64,000 nucleotides of DNA, from NCBI GenBank assembly GCA_010015745.1, contig ML978218.1, positions 124,001 to 188,000 of the forward strand. The letters run 5' to 3'. The stretch's first letter is position 1; each line of letters opens with the position of its first letter. Below the pieces are notes generated by a model, which was given only the letters and a program-made list of their open reading frames with translations, did no database searches and had not been told where the DNA came from. Below are positions 46,305 to 57,297 of the stretch, piece by piece. The stretch comes from Setomelanomma holmii (taxonomy: Eukaryota > Ascomycota > Dothideomycetes > Pleosporales > Phaeosphaeriaceae). Position numbers and translations under genes: made by a program.

Positions 46305-47904
46305 TCAACTCCCCACCAATTGTGGCCCCTCAAACACCTTCCCCGGATCATACCTCTCCTTCAACACCACCAATCTCGCATGATGCTCCTTCCAATAACG
46401 CGTATGCGCCTCATCCTTCGTCAAATTCGTGTCCGCATAGTTAACATACATGCCAAACGTTTGTCCCGGACTCGCCTCCTCAATCGCCTTGACCCACCCA
46501 TTCATGAAGCTCATCCATTCGGGCGGATACGTCGTACTGCCGAACTGGGTGTCGTAGAATTGCATCTTGAATGTCGCGTTACGGTGCGCGTAGGCAGTTG
46601 CATCGGGTGCGACGGCGGACACGGCAGATTTGGACCCGCCGTGCATGTCGATGAGGAGGTACCATGAACGGCTGATGCGTCGTGCGGTGTCGAAGTAGTA
46701 GTTCGCCAACGCCGTGAGGGCTGCTGGAGATAGATTGTCTGGCATCAAAGACTTGGCGTAAAAGTTCTCTTGTGTGGTGTAGATCTCGGGTTGTGCGAGC
46801 GGGCCGTTGGAGAAGGAGGTTAGGGTGTTGAGCCACGACTGGACACTTACGTGGCCTGCACTTGTACTAGTGATGCCGAGTTGGGTTAGGAGAGGATTCA
46901 TGATCTTGTCGAACTCGGATCGATTGCCGTAATAGACACCAGTGAATTGGTTGGGGACAAAAAGCCGCATGTTAAGTTCTGGCGGCTGCGTTGTCTGGGT
47001 GAAGTTTTGCAGGACACTCAGCATGTTGGCCAGTTGAGATGCACTTGCCGGTGTCAGATTGTACTGGAAGACCAGGTTGTTCTCCGGTGCATCAAAGGTC
47101 ATGAATTCTGCCAAAGGTGAAGGTACGAAGTCAGTGCATATCTTACAACCACTTCGTACACCAACACTTACTGAAGGATGTGACTACACCAAATGCTCCT
47201 CCTGCGCCACGAAGCGACCAGAAGAGATCTGGATTCTCGATAGTTGACGCAGTGACCACGCTGCCATTGGCAAGAACAACATTGGCGGAAAGCATGTTGT
47301 CGAGCGTAAGGCCCTTGAGCCTCGAGATCAAGCCGTAGCCACCATGAAGTGAGAGACCACCGACTCCAACGCTACAAGACTGTTAGCCCGAATGTTTCCA
47401 TCGCCATAGAAAGGATGTGGTGATGTACCCAGGACATGTTCCATGGCTCGTAGCCTGCTTGCCTTGGTTGTACAATGCGGTAGCAATGTTACCCAATCTT
47501 CCTCCTGCTCCAACAGTGGCTGTGTGAGCAGCTACATCAACAGTCACATTGTTGAAGCGACGCAGATCCACGACTAGATGATCATCCTCTCCGCCCAGAC
47601 CGTGGGAGCCATAACTATGACCCCCTGACTTCGCCGTAACTCGTACACCGTTCTTCACGCCACACGATACGGCATCTTGAATATGCTTGATGGTCGACGG
47701 GACAGCATATGCAGCTGGCTTGAACGGTACCCGGCGATTGAAGGGTTGGATGGCTTGAGTGAAGTTGCTCGAGCCTGAAGCGAAAACAGGTACTTCAAGG
47801 TCAGAGAGGCAGGTATCAAGTGCCGCTCTCTTTTCCAGGGATGTGTATGCAATGGCCGGTAGGACTAGGCAGCTGGCTGCTAGAAGCCACGCTTGGTAAA
47901 TCAT
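46305..47904 (-). CDS. Secreted FAD-linked oxidase with BBE domain (carbohydrate-oxidase-like), 492 aa
   Basis: This is a vanillyl-alcohol-oxidase-fold flavoprotein. Three exons join across introns 47372-47428 and 47108-47171. A signal peptide (WLLAASCLVLPAIA) is followed by the FAD_binding_4 domain with AKSGGHSYGSHG, whose His is the usual covalent FAD site. HGTCPGVGVGGLSLHGGYG carries the Cys that in gluco-oligosaccharide oxidases forms the second FAD bond, and SLRGAGGAFGVVTSF follows. The C terminus is a BBE domain (YVNYADTNLTKDEAHTRYW, then RYDPGKVF). Having both His and Cys suggests a bicovalent flavin and an oligosaccharide or similar alcohol substrate, with H2O2 as by-product; the substrate is inference. 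Divergent from the lactonase gene. Confidence 0.9.
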
Positions 47905-48826
47905 CGTTGGTGAGTGTGGGTGCGAAACAAAGCTAGCGGGTCGCTGCCCTGACTTCTATAGAGGAGGAACGTCCAGCCAAAGGACTCATTCGCCACAGTG
48001 ATGAACCCCGTAAAGCGATGAGAAACATATTGCCCGAGGTTCCGGTGGTTGACAAGGTAGATTTGGTGAGATGAGGCGCAATTGATCTTGTCGACAAACG
48101 TGCTCACTTTCTTGGCAGACACCTGAGAACGGCTGCGAATGTCGGCATTCTGTTGTATGGCATCTGCAACAATATATGAATATGAGACCTCTGCGCTTCG
48201 CGTAATTCGCCATTATCCTTTCTCTTCTGGAGCCTCGCATGTCGTTGACAGTCAAATGGTGAATTGAGCCAATCATATCGGCAGGTGATGATAAGCAGCC
48301 TATTGTTCGTATAGGAGCCACATACACTCTCAATCTCGAATTGCGCATGCTGCGTGCCGACGCAGGTCAGCGGCGTAACGGCCGTGTTTCCCGGTACTGG
48401 TGAAGGCCAAAAGATATGTCTCCGATATCACAGTCTGGGATATTTGGGGTGCACATGAGGCTGTTTTAATATGCTCGCATAGTTTCGGCCGGGGGAAACA
48501 ACCGGTTGAAACGAAGAGTCCCGATTTGAAACAAGCGAATAGATTGCAAGAGATTGCTCCCAGTCAAGCTTTTTAACCGGGAATAAAACCAAGGTACCGA
48601 GGTGGGCACCGGCACTCTGCAACCCAAACCGAATGGATGGGAGTACTTGTCCTTTGTGGTAAGGCTGCGCTGGATTTTGTTTCATCATCGTAGCCCCAAA
48701 AAGCCGGTCGCGCAACGCGTGACTTAAAATGGGGATCACTGAAATGAAAATTGGAGAGCAGGAAACCTATACATACTTCGCTGTAGCTGCTTTTCAAAAG
48801 CAGTGGTACTCCTATCGAATCCCGTC
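47905..48826. promoter_or_regulatory. Divergent upstream region of the oxidase and lactonase genes
   Basis: About 0.9 kb lies between the outward start codons. No coding frame is convincing; specific sites were not assigned. Confidence 0.4.
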
Positions 48827-50058
48827 ATGTTGGCATCATACCAACTGCTTTTGCCTGTCTTTGGTCGCGCTGCAAATGCTGCGAACCTTTGGGCGACGCA
48901 TTACTCGGGCACAATCAACCACTTAACATTCAGCGGAAACTCCTTGACCTTAAGCAGCTCAACAAATACTGGGAACAACTTGCCTAGTTGGATCACGTAC
49001 GACAGTGCTGGGCCCTCGTTGTACATACCTGATGAAGTTTTCTACGGGCCTTCAACAGGAAGCCTAGTGTCGTTCTCGATCGGCAACAACGGGACTTTGT
49101 CCGCTACTGGGAAAGGATCGACCCCTCAAGGTGTGGTCGCGACAGCCCTTTATGGAGGATCAGACGGAAGGGGCTTTATTGCCAATGCACATTAGTATGT
49201 TGGAAAATCGAAGTAAGTACTTGCTTTGGCTGACAAATCAACAGTCAGACATCGCAGCTCACTACCTTCAAGCTGCCTCTGACTGGCGGGCAGCCCTTGC
49301 AGACGTTGAAGTACACCATGTCCGGGAAGGGAGCCGTCCCAAGTCGTCAGGATGCTCCACACCCACACTATGCGATTGTTGATCCTACAGGCGACTTCCT
49401 GATCGTTCCAGATCTTGGGGCTGATTTGATTCGCATCAACAAGATCGACAAGACATCTGGAATGCTGACCGAGTGTGCGTCTGCCATCCCTGCTCCAGGC
49501 ACCGGACCTCGACATGCAGCTTTCTGGAGTCCCGCGGGCGCGAGTTCACGGGTTCGACGAGCGGCCGAAGGTACCGTCCTGTTTGTTGCTAACGAGCTCG
49601 CCAACACAGTCTCTAGTTGGACTGTTTCCTATCCGACAGGAGGTTGTCTGACTCTGACACTCAAGCAAAGTTTGACTCCATACCAAGGCAACACTACGGC
49701 TGTCCAAGGCACAAAAGTGGGGGAAGTCAAAGTCAAGGGTAACTTCCTCTACATCTCGAACCGTAACGACAAGAAATTTTCGCCCAATGATTCAATTACC
49801 CAGTACACTGTCTCTTCGGGTGGCACTTTTGTTTGGACAGAGACCACATCATCATATGGGACCTACCCTCGCACGTTTGACATCAACAAAGCCGGAGACT
49901 TTGTCGCAATTGGAGACCAGACTACAGCAAACGTGGCTATTGTGCCGAGAGATCCTAAGACTGGGAAGTTGGGGACTCGCGTGGCTGACTTGAGGATCGG
50001 TGCGACCGGCACCCCGGAAAATGAGGACGGAATCAGTGCAGTGGTGTGGGCGGAATAG
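48827..50058 (+). CDS. Secreted lactonase-type seven-bladed beta-propeller (6-phosphogluconolactonase-like fold), 393 aa
   Basis: Two exons join across intron 49195-49244. The protein begins with a signal-peptide-like sequence (MLASYQLLLPVFGRAANA) and then repeats of a propeller with the family's typical phrases: SWITYDSAGPSLYIPDEV, APHPHYAIVDPTGDFLIVPDLG, GTGPRHAAFWSP, VLFVANELANTVSSW and YISNRNDKK. It ends in an INKAGDFVAIGDQTTANVAIV blade and AVVWAE. Family members include cycloisomerases and lactonases that hydrolyse aldonolactones. Secretion differs from the cytosolic pentose-phosphate enzyme. Placed divergently to a carbohydrate-oxidase-like gene, it could open lactones made outside the cell; that link is inference. 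Confidence 0.85.
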
Positions 50059-50441
50059 GTGTTTTTCTGTTGGAGTTAATCATAACGCAAGAGCAGGATC
50101 TGATAAAGATCTACAATAGTCATGTTCGATGTGTCTGAACCAGGAAGGGAGGCTTGAGATTGTGATGTCAAAGGAAAGGAGGCGCATCGAAATGGATGAT
50201 GACGCGAACCCAAATGCCAAGCCACTAGGTTGGAGCGACTCGGTTGTGGTTACCCTTCATGCGTCAAGACTCACAACTGAATCCCTCCTCGTGCACCCGA
50301 CACATCAGCGAACTGACAAGCTACCACAGCGCGGATCTACGAAAGCCCTTACGAAATCTCACCAACACTGACATCAGTTGATAGTAACAGTTCGACATTT
50401 CGAACCATTTGAACATTTCAGACCCCACTCAAACCAACAAG
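50059..50441. other. Intergenic stretch before the deaminase gene
   Basis: No gene is seen; it includes the promoter and the leader of the following gene. Confidence 0.4.
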
Positions 50442-51181
50442 ATGAAGACTGACAACTACCTCAATCTTTGTTTGGATCAGGCTGCCAAAAGCCCTCTCCG
50501 CTATCGCCATGGCGCGATCGTTGTGCGTGGTGACAAAGTCCTCGGCCAGGGCTACAACGACTGTCGCACCGGCTTTGACGGCGGGGCGTTGAAGACAGGT
50601 CGTCTTCCGCTTCGCTCATTGGAAGGCCCTGCCATTTCTGAGTTCAAGAAAAAGCAGAAGCTCAAGAGACAAATTGCTGTAGAATCTGGAGATATGACTA
50701 CGAAGACCTTCACGCCATTTGAGACGATGACTGGTGGAGGTGGCAAGATGGCAAACACGCCTCTATCGATGCATTCCGAGATGATGGCCATCCAAACAGC
50801 TCTTGCTGCTTTCAGCACCTTGGCTCCTACGGCCGTGTCATCTCATAAACCGTGCTTCAAACTATCGGGTGATTTGCGTACGTTGGACTGCAGTGTAGAT
50901 TTGTATACTGACAGCGTGTTCAACAACTAGTCTAAACGAAAAGCTCGACTACGACGTGAGGCCATCAAATCCTACGTCGAGACAGTCTGCAAATTCAGCG
51001 CGGAGCAAGGCCATGGCAAGTCGCATGTTCGAGAGTGGCGATTTGAAGGCGCTACATCTGGATCGTGCTGCACTGAACAGCGCGGTTCAACTCGAGGCGG
51101 AGGACAACGAGCTATCCTTCTCGGAGAACAGTATGCAGAAACACCGGATGAAGAACGAGAAGAAGAAACAACAACATCATT

Positions 51182-51233
<52 letters not shown>

Positions 51234-52035
51234 CCACGTTGGCCGGGCGTTCAACAACCTACAAGACAACCACAAGCGCCGACAGTATGCACCTAAGCCG
51301 TCGGCCCCACATACCATCACAGCACCTTGTCACTCCAGCATCAAACTTGCAAGTCAGGTACCTCGCTCCCAGATTGCGTTAGGCGACGAGAGTCCGAAGA
51401 TGTCGCAAGTCTCTCGTAATATGCGCGGTGCAAAGGTAAGCACCATAAGCACCATCCTCTGTTTGCCAGAACAAGCTGACAGCCATAAGTGCGAACGCCG
51501 TGACTTACCTTCAGCAACAAAGAGCCAGCCAGTATTGGTGCCACAGGGACTAACAGGTCCGGCCACCCACAGGGTACGAGAGCGAATGAAAATACCCCGT
51601 CTACACGGTGCAGATCTTTACGTTATAAGATTAGGGTGGAAAACTCATGCTGATGGTGATGGACCTCAAGCATGTTGCAAGGATTCGACTGCAAATGAGC
51701 CTGACCAGAGACCATCGCAGCCGTCGACAGGCTCGCTTCATGATGAGCTTTCCAATCCTCAGCCAAGGAGGAAGTCCACTGCGACTGTGCGAAGTACTGC
51801 TGACGAGAAGCGACCCTCCGTACTTACATCCAGACCGTGCTATCGCTGCATACAACACATGGCTTCGGTGGGAATAAAGCGCGTCTTCTGGACGAATGAA
51901 GCCGGCCACTGGGAGGCTGCTAAGATTCGAGACTTGGTTGACGAGCTTAACAAGCTGGGACAGAAGCAGCCTGCTGATGCCACCATAGCACTCAAATCTG
52001 TGTTCGTAACGAAACACGAGGTCTTGATGCTGTGA
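50442..52035 (+). CDS. CMP/dCMP-type deaminase-fold protein with a very long insert, about 514 aa
   Basis: The zinc-dependent cytidine-deaminase fold is shown by MHSEMMAIQ (HxE, zinc His 111 and proton-shuttle Glu 113) and, much later, SRPCYRCIQHM (PCxxC, Cys 450 and 453), followed by a helix and VFWTNEAGHWE. Normally these motifs are some 25-40 residues apart; here about 340 residues intervene, including a His run. The N-terminal exon (MKTDNYLNLCLDQAAKS) supplies the first strand. A 49-base intron (50882-50930) with a weak GTTGGA donor keeps a 1.1 kb frame open to the end. The alternative frame across the repeat would encode poly-Ser, so the exact middle is uncertain. The target base or nucleotide is unknown. 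Confidence 0.72.
51175..51237 (+). repeat. (CAT)n trinucleotide repeat, about 20 units, coding poly-His in the open frame
   Basis: A near-perfect run of CAT/CAC triplets with one TAT. In the long open frame it encodes about 20 His; in the next frame it would be poly-Ser. Length is likely to vary between strains. Confidence 0.9.
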
Positions 52036-52772
52036 CGGATGATGAGAGATAGTCAACAGTAGGAATTTGTCGAGCTACCTCGACCTGCACGCATGCATTT
52101 CGCATTTTGAAGGAGGCATTTGCGACCGTTGCGACGATATGCTACCCGGTGTTTGCAGTTCCCTTGTCGAACAATTACTCAGGGAAGGTATGTCGAGAAT
52201 CTCGGGCTCACAACTACAACGCAGCAATCGAAGCTTGCATAAGACAAGTTCCCCGCACCAGCTGCATGCCTTTTACATGGTAGTCAGTGGTGCACATGGC
52301 CGCTTGGGCGGTTTACTGTAAGCGGGCAATCCGGAGCCAAGTTCATCCTTAGCCGCACGGCGACCCCAGAAACCCCATGGGGAACCTCCACCGAATCCTT
52401 GGCAAGTCAATGCTTCGAGAATCACAAGACGCTAATTCAACGCAAGATCTCGCCAGCTATCTTCATTCGCGGGGTCCGTCTTGTGCAGGTGCATGCATAC
52501 AGGTCGAAAGATGCCTATCTTCCATACAGCCGATCAACTTGTGCCGCCACCAATGCTCAACATGCTTGGCAACGACGTACGTTGTATCCTTCCCCAAAAG
52601 AGCTTTCCGGACGTGGTAGTGATATGCACTGCTTGCCGCATGTCAGCCAGAACGATTCAGGCCTATATAAGGTGGATGAGTGAAAGTTGTTTCATACCGC
52701 CAGTCTTGGCTAGTTGCTATCTGCATTTTGATTGCGACTACATCGTTCTTACTGGCTTCTACCTCAGTGAAG
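52036..52772. other. Intergenic stretch before the broken transporter
   Basis: Only short random frames are seen. The promoter of the former transporter gene should be here. Confidence 0.4.
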
Positions 52773-54090
52773 ATGGTCTGGTACTCATGTTATGGGCGGG
52801 GAAAGCCCCTACGGACGGCAATTGCTGCATGCTGCCTGGCAGCGTTCTTGTTCTTCGGTTACGATCAAGGAGTGTTCGGTGGCATTCTCCAGATGCCCGA
52901 CTACTTTGAACAGTTTGACCACCCAGGGGACACCAAGACTGGTATCATCGTCTCATCATATTGTCTGGGTGCGCTTGCCGGCTGTATACTGAGTGTCTTC
53001 GTCGGCGATTATTTCGGACGCGGACGTATGGTAAGTGGCATTACAGGCTTCATTGGAGCGTAGCTGATGTGAAGTCAGATATGGATAGCTATGGGGTTCA
53101 TGCTTGTCGGCTCGACGCTTCAAGCCAGCGCTTTCCACGTCTCTCATCTAATCATCGGCCGTGCGGTTACGGGTCTAGGCACGGGCATAGACAGCTCGAC
53201 TGTGCCCATGTACCAATCTGAACTATGTGAAAAGGAACACAGAGGTCGTCTCGTATCATGCGAAGTTCCCTTCATCGGTATTGGCATCGTCTTGGCTGCA
53301 AGTGCTTGCCATGCCAAACTCAAAGGACGAAACTCACACGCATACAGTACTGGATTGACTTTGGCTTTCAATATCTGCCAGGATCAGTCGGGTGGCGCAC
53401 TCCGATTGCTATCCAGCTCGTATTCGCAATCGCCGTCATCTTCCTCGTATGAGGCCTACCTGAATCGCTCCGCTAGCTCGTAGCGAGAGGCTGCGAAGAC
53501 GAAGCAATTGACGTGCTTTGCGCAGTCGTCGATCGAGAACGGGACGACCCCTACATTGTCGAGCAAGTCGAGGCTATTCGCGAAGCTATCGCGATCGACA
53601 GGCGTGCCTGTGCTCAAAAGATCTCTGGACTGTTCAAGAATGGAAAGCTCAAGACTCGACGGCGTGTGATACTCGCCTGGCTCGGTCTCTTCACGAATCA
53701 GATGGTCGGAATCAATATGGTTGTTTACTACATGCCTACCGTCCTGGTCCAGAACGTCGGACAGACACCTCGACTCGCCCAGATCGTTGCCGGCTTTGTG
53801 CAGGTCATGTTTGTGATCGGCTGCTTGCTTCCATCACTTCGCCTCGATCAGATGGGCCGACGCATGACAATGATGTGCGGCTGTGGTGGTCTCGGCGTAT
53901 GCATGATGCTTATCGCTGCGCTGCTGTCCCAGAAGACAAAAAAGGGCGCCAACATTGGAGCTGTCGCATTCTTCTTCCTCTACATGCTTATCTTTGGGGC
54001 GACGATCAATGTCGTGCCATGTTAGTTGATTTCAGGACCATCGGTGCGGGCGAAGTATACATGGAGGCAGCTTTCACGAAGCAAGCATAA
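52773..54090 (+). pseudogene. Broken MFS sugar transporter gene
   Basis: The reading begins MVWYSCYGRGKPLRTA and shows sugar-porter blocks: FGYDQGVFGGILQ, GDYFGRGRM, GRAVTGLGTGIDSSTVPMYQSE, WIDFGFQYLPGSVGWRTP, and later GLFTNQMVGINMVVYYMP and LDQMGRRMTMM. A normal intron (53031-53078) and a GC-AG intron (53298-53347) are in phase. An in-frame TGA (53450-53452) and TAG (53474-53476) flank the PESPRW-type motif, which now reads PES-L-R-stop. The Trp codon changed to TAG and the second Pro to Leu fit G-to-A and C-to-T changes. A further TAG at 54023-54025 cuts the protein after NVVPC, and the last two to four helices are missing. It is a clear pseudogene. Confidence 0.85.
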
Positions 54091-54158
54091 CTTTCGCACG
54101 TGACCATCTTACGTGGCAAGCACGTAGAAGCGACAGCAGAGGAAAATCTCCCTTACAA

Positions 54159-54167
54159 GTATATAAT
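54159..54167 (+). promoter_or_regulatory. TATA-like box
   Basis: GTATATAAT lies about 75 bases before the start codon at 54238, a normal position for a fungal TATA element. Confidence 0.45.
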
Positions 54168-54237
54168 CTCCAATACTACATGCTACTTTTACTAGTCATC
54201 ACAGAACCCAAAGTCCTTGAAGCTGAATCAACACAAC

Positions 54238-54717
54238 ATGGTTTCGCCCAATATTCAATATCTGGACTCGGTTGCCGCACTCTCATCTTCGGCACCCAGT
54301 GATCATGCTCACGTCATCGACGTCACATCTTACAAGATGCCTGAAGGCTGGCAGAGTACGACTACGAAGCTACAGGATGCTGTAGCCACTATGCTTCATC
54401 AAATCCCGTTTGAGGGATCCACTGCGCTAGCAGCTTTCTTAGACTCTAGACGACCGAACTTCAAACTTCTTCAGAAGTATGTCGATACTCGCAAGACTGA
54501 CAAGATAGTCATCGCCAAGCGCGAAGACCAAGCCATTGTAAGCCATTTACTGTCTGCTATCCATACACTTGTGACTGACATTATCATGTCGAACAAGCTT
54601 TGGGATGCTCAGACTCCCAGTGGACTATCACTTCGACCTGAGAGGAAGCCAAACTACGAGCAGGTGTGGTGGCAAGTGTCGGTCTTGAGGAGGTCCGTTT
54701 CAGTATGGAGAGTATGA
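54238..54717 (+). CDS. Unknown protein, 159 aa, related to the gene at 55784
   Basis: A clean ATG (MVSPNIQYLDSVAALSSS) follows a TATA box and an ACACAAC leader. The product contains DHAHVIDVTSY and KLQDAVATMLHQ, closely matching NHAHIIDLGEY and KLQDAVATTLYS of the gene 1.5 kb downstream, and then KIVIAKREDQAI matching KIVFGKKDVQLVI there. After that the two diverge: here the frame continues to 54717 with unrelated sequence, so a GTAAGC donor at 54538 may in fact end the first exon and the true C terminus may be lost or differ. No known domain. It is probably a duplicate, possibly truncated. Confidence 0.5.
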   Translation: MVSPNIQYLDSVAALSSSAPSDHAHVIDVTSYKMPEGWQSTTTKLQDAVATMLHQIPFEGSTALAAFLDSRRPNFKLLQKYVDTRKTDKIVIAKREDQAIVSHLLSAIHTLVTDIIMSNKLWDAQTPSGLSLRPERKPNYEQVWWQVSVLRRSVSVWRV

Positions 54718-55783
54718 GGCAGATCATTGTACGTTCACTCACACATCAATGAGATTGCCTAGACCTCTCAAGCGCATGCAGTTACACGCTGCTTGGTCGC
54801 ATCACAAACTATCTCATTACATCACTATTCTTGTGTGTTTAACCATACAGGATAAAGGATCCGACCGTTCTGACCAAGGTCTTCTGACCGATACAAATGC
54901 AGCTACTTCATGCCGCATGCTTCCCCCGTTACGTGTCTGATTTCGTCTCGTACGTTGCACAGGTAGCTTCGAAGAAAGATGGAAGCCTATATCAGTCCCA
55001 GTCTCAGACATGTACGAATGACTTCGGTCAGACCCCGAGAGGTCAATGACTTACGCAAACACCACTTTGGGATATGACTACTGAGAGTCATCGTGATAAA
55101 ATCGGGTCCGCAAAGATATGGGCTCATTCATGGTTATAACGAGTGTCAGAACTCAGTCTTGCGGGCATTGCATGGAAAAGTGGATGATATGCACAACGAG
55201 GTACGGAGGTGAAGCTTAGTGACGAACCGCAACACCACTGTATCAAGCGCGCCTTCCTTCACTTACGCAAGACTCGGCTGCTTCAGGTCGTCACGGGTCC
55301 TGGCAGGGAGCGTATGTAAAGGCTTGTCTTTCGTTACCCTCATACCTCACCTCTCACCACCCCGTGCTGTCCGCACAACCACGCAGCGCGATCTCTGGTC
55401 ATAATTATACGTACAGCAAACATTGAATTAGTGAATTCTCGACTGACCTGCATCTGGCTTCTAAAGACAGATTTTCGTATCTGCGGTGCGCCTTCCTCAT
55501 GTTCTCACCTGCCTTCGAACTTCGCCAACCCCACTGCGACCGCATCAGCGGTCTAGTAGCGTGATATTAACAGGGATTTTTCCATGCTTACCGAAAGCTT
55601 CATCCATCTCAAGTCTCACACCTCACATCCACGCCTCAGCCTTGAGGCTCACCACTCACTAGGGTCTGTGCGCTCCACTGTTGTACACTTATACTGCCGC
55701 TTCGCAACGCCGCCCTACAGGCTAAGGCGGCCTGCAAACAGCTCAGTGTCTACAGTATTTCCTTTCTTTGCAACGACAGCAAT
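54718..55783. other. 1.1 kb between the two related unknown genes
   Basis: No coding frame is supported. It may include the lost 3' part of the first copy and the promoter of the second. Confidence 0.35.
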
Positions 55784-56477
55784 ATGAGAACCTCCCCAAT
55801 GCCATCTCAAGTCGGGATCACGCAAATGGACATGGACAGTGACCGCGAGGCCTCTATCAAGAGCGACTCTAGCCATGTTTCCTACACCGACGAGTACGAA
55901 ACTTTACCTGCGACTGGTCCCACCAATCATGCTCACATCATCGATTTGGGCGAGTACGCACAACGTGCCAAAGAAGATGGCAACCTCAAGCTGCAGGATG
56001 CGGTGGCCACTACACTCTACAGTGTGTCACCGGACATGCTCAAGTCCTTCCTCAGCCCTACCATTCACACCGCAAAAATTGTCTTCGGCAAGAAGGATGT
56101 CCAACTGGTCATTTGGCGCAAGGGTCTGGAGGTCTTTGTAAGTGCTTGTGCCTTCTCAAGAAGCTGTTGTTGACCGCTTTATGAAGGTCGGCACATTCGA
56201 GAGCCACACCAGCATGAAGACTTTCCGCTTCGAACATGTCGCCGGCTTTCTGATCGGGTACGATGGATCCTGGCATCTGAAAGTGACCGCCAGCAACGCA
56301 TATTCCAGCCCCAAGTGGCCCGACGTTTGGGCTGGCAAGTTCGAGGACCGCGGTGGCGTCACAAAGATGAGTGTTGAATGCGACGAGGAAGGTATGGGAA
56401 AGCAAGCGTCAAGCCTAGCTGAGAGCATGCTTGCTATGAGATACTGGCAGGCCAAGGTCGACATCAAAACCGCATGA
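55784..56477 (+). CDS. Unknown protein, about 214 aa, paralogue of the gene at 54238
   Basis: Two exons meet across a 49-base intron (56138-56186; GTAAGT donor, AAG acceptor). The first contains the shared NHAHIIDLGEY and KLQDAVATTLYS blocks and KIVFGKKDVQLVIWRKGLEVF. The second (VGTFESHTSMKTFRFEHVAG onward) has alternating hydrophobic residues, GYDGSWHLKVTAS, and ends in a helix AESMLAMRYWQAK. There is no signal peptide or membrane segment. I know no family for it. Alternative starts at nearby Met codons (MPSQ, MDMD) are possible. Confidence 0.6.
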
Positions 56478-57297
56478 GCGAAGGGGGCGCAAGCTCGAAG
56501 ACATCTCCGCAGGGTCACAATCGTCAAGGAAATCTGGTGCAATGACGTACAAAGATATCTTATGGTGTTGAGGTCCGATTGGCTCGGTACTTGTGAAATG
56601 CTGAAGCTGATATGGTCGGGATTTCCAGCAAACTTCAATGGTCGTCCTTCAACACTCAGCTAGTTTCAGAATCATCGTGAGCCTGCTTGATATGAATTTG
56701 AAGCCCTGCAAATTGGTAACAGTCCAAAGTCTCGTCCCGTGGTGAGGCTGGGAGAATCCATGATATTCGCGACGCTTGAAGAGACTTACCAGGATGGCCG
56801 CGTGCTCCGCTCACCGTGACGCGTGTTGAGTCGAACAACATATTGGCCGCCTTGAAGCACGTCTACACGGTAGGACCGCGCTGACGACAGTAGTATGTAT
56901 AAGATCTAGAACACATTCGCCGGTTGATATGTGGCTGATTTGTGATACAATGGCTCCGGCACAACGACATGGCGTATTGCTTCTTTGCACAAGTGTGCTC
57001 AATGCAGCAAAGTGAGATGAGAAAATGATGGCCGTTCCATGACTGATCCTTCTTCGATTAGCGCCCGTCTTCGGGTAGGAGATCTAACTTCCTAAAAATC
57101 CCGGGTCTCCGCGCACATGCTAGACAAGGGTATACAGCCTCGCAGAACATCTGGATTGCCTCGCATGATTCGCGGGCATATTGTGCATGTTTACATCAAA
57201 ATGAAATCTCCCTTGTTCTCTATTAAGACATATCAGTTTATCATCCTTCCCTTCCCGACGCCCTCACCTAGACTTTGCTCTGTTGCCAACCTGCAAC
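56478..57297. other. 0.8 kb without a supported gene
   Basis: No frame with recognisable features. The final 60 bases, CT-rich, look like the leader of the following gene. Confidence 0.4.

Noticed and set aside
46281..46667. A 128-codon plus-strand frame under the oxidase gene
   Set aside because: Antisense shadow of the BBE domain exon, which has strong family evidence.
50931..51294. Poly-Ser reading frame in the deaminase gene as the main coding frame
   Set aside because: It needs several extra introns with unfitting phases and runs into stops before the PCxxC part; the poly-His frame is open for 1.1 kb. Left as an alternative only.
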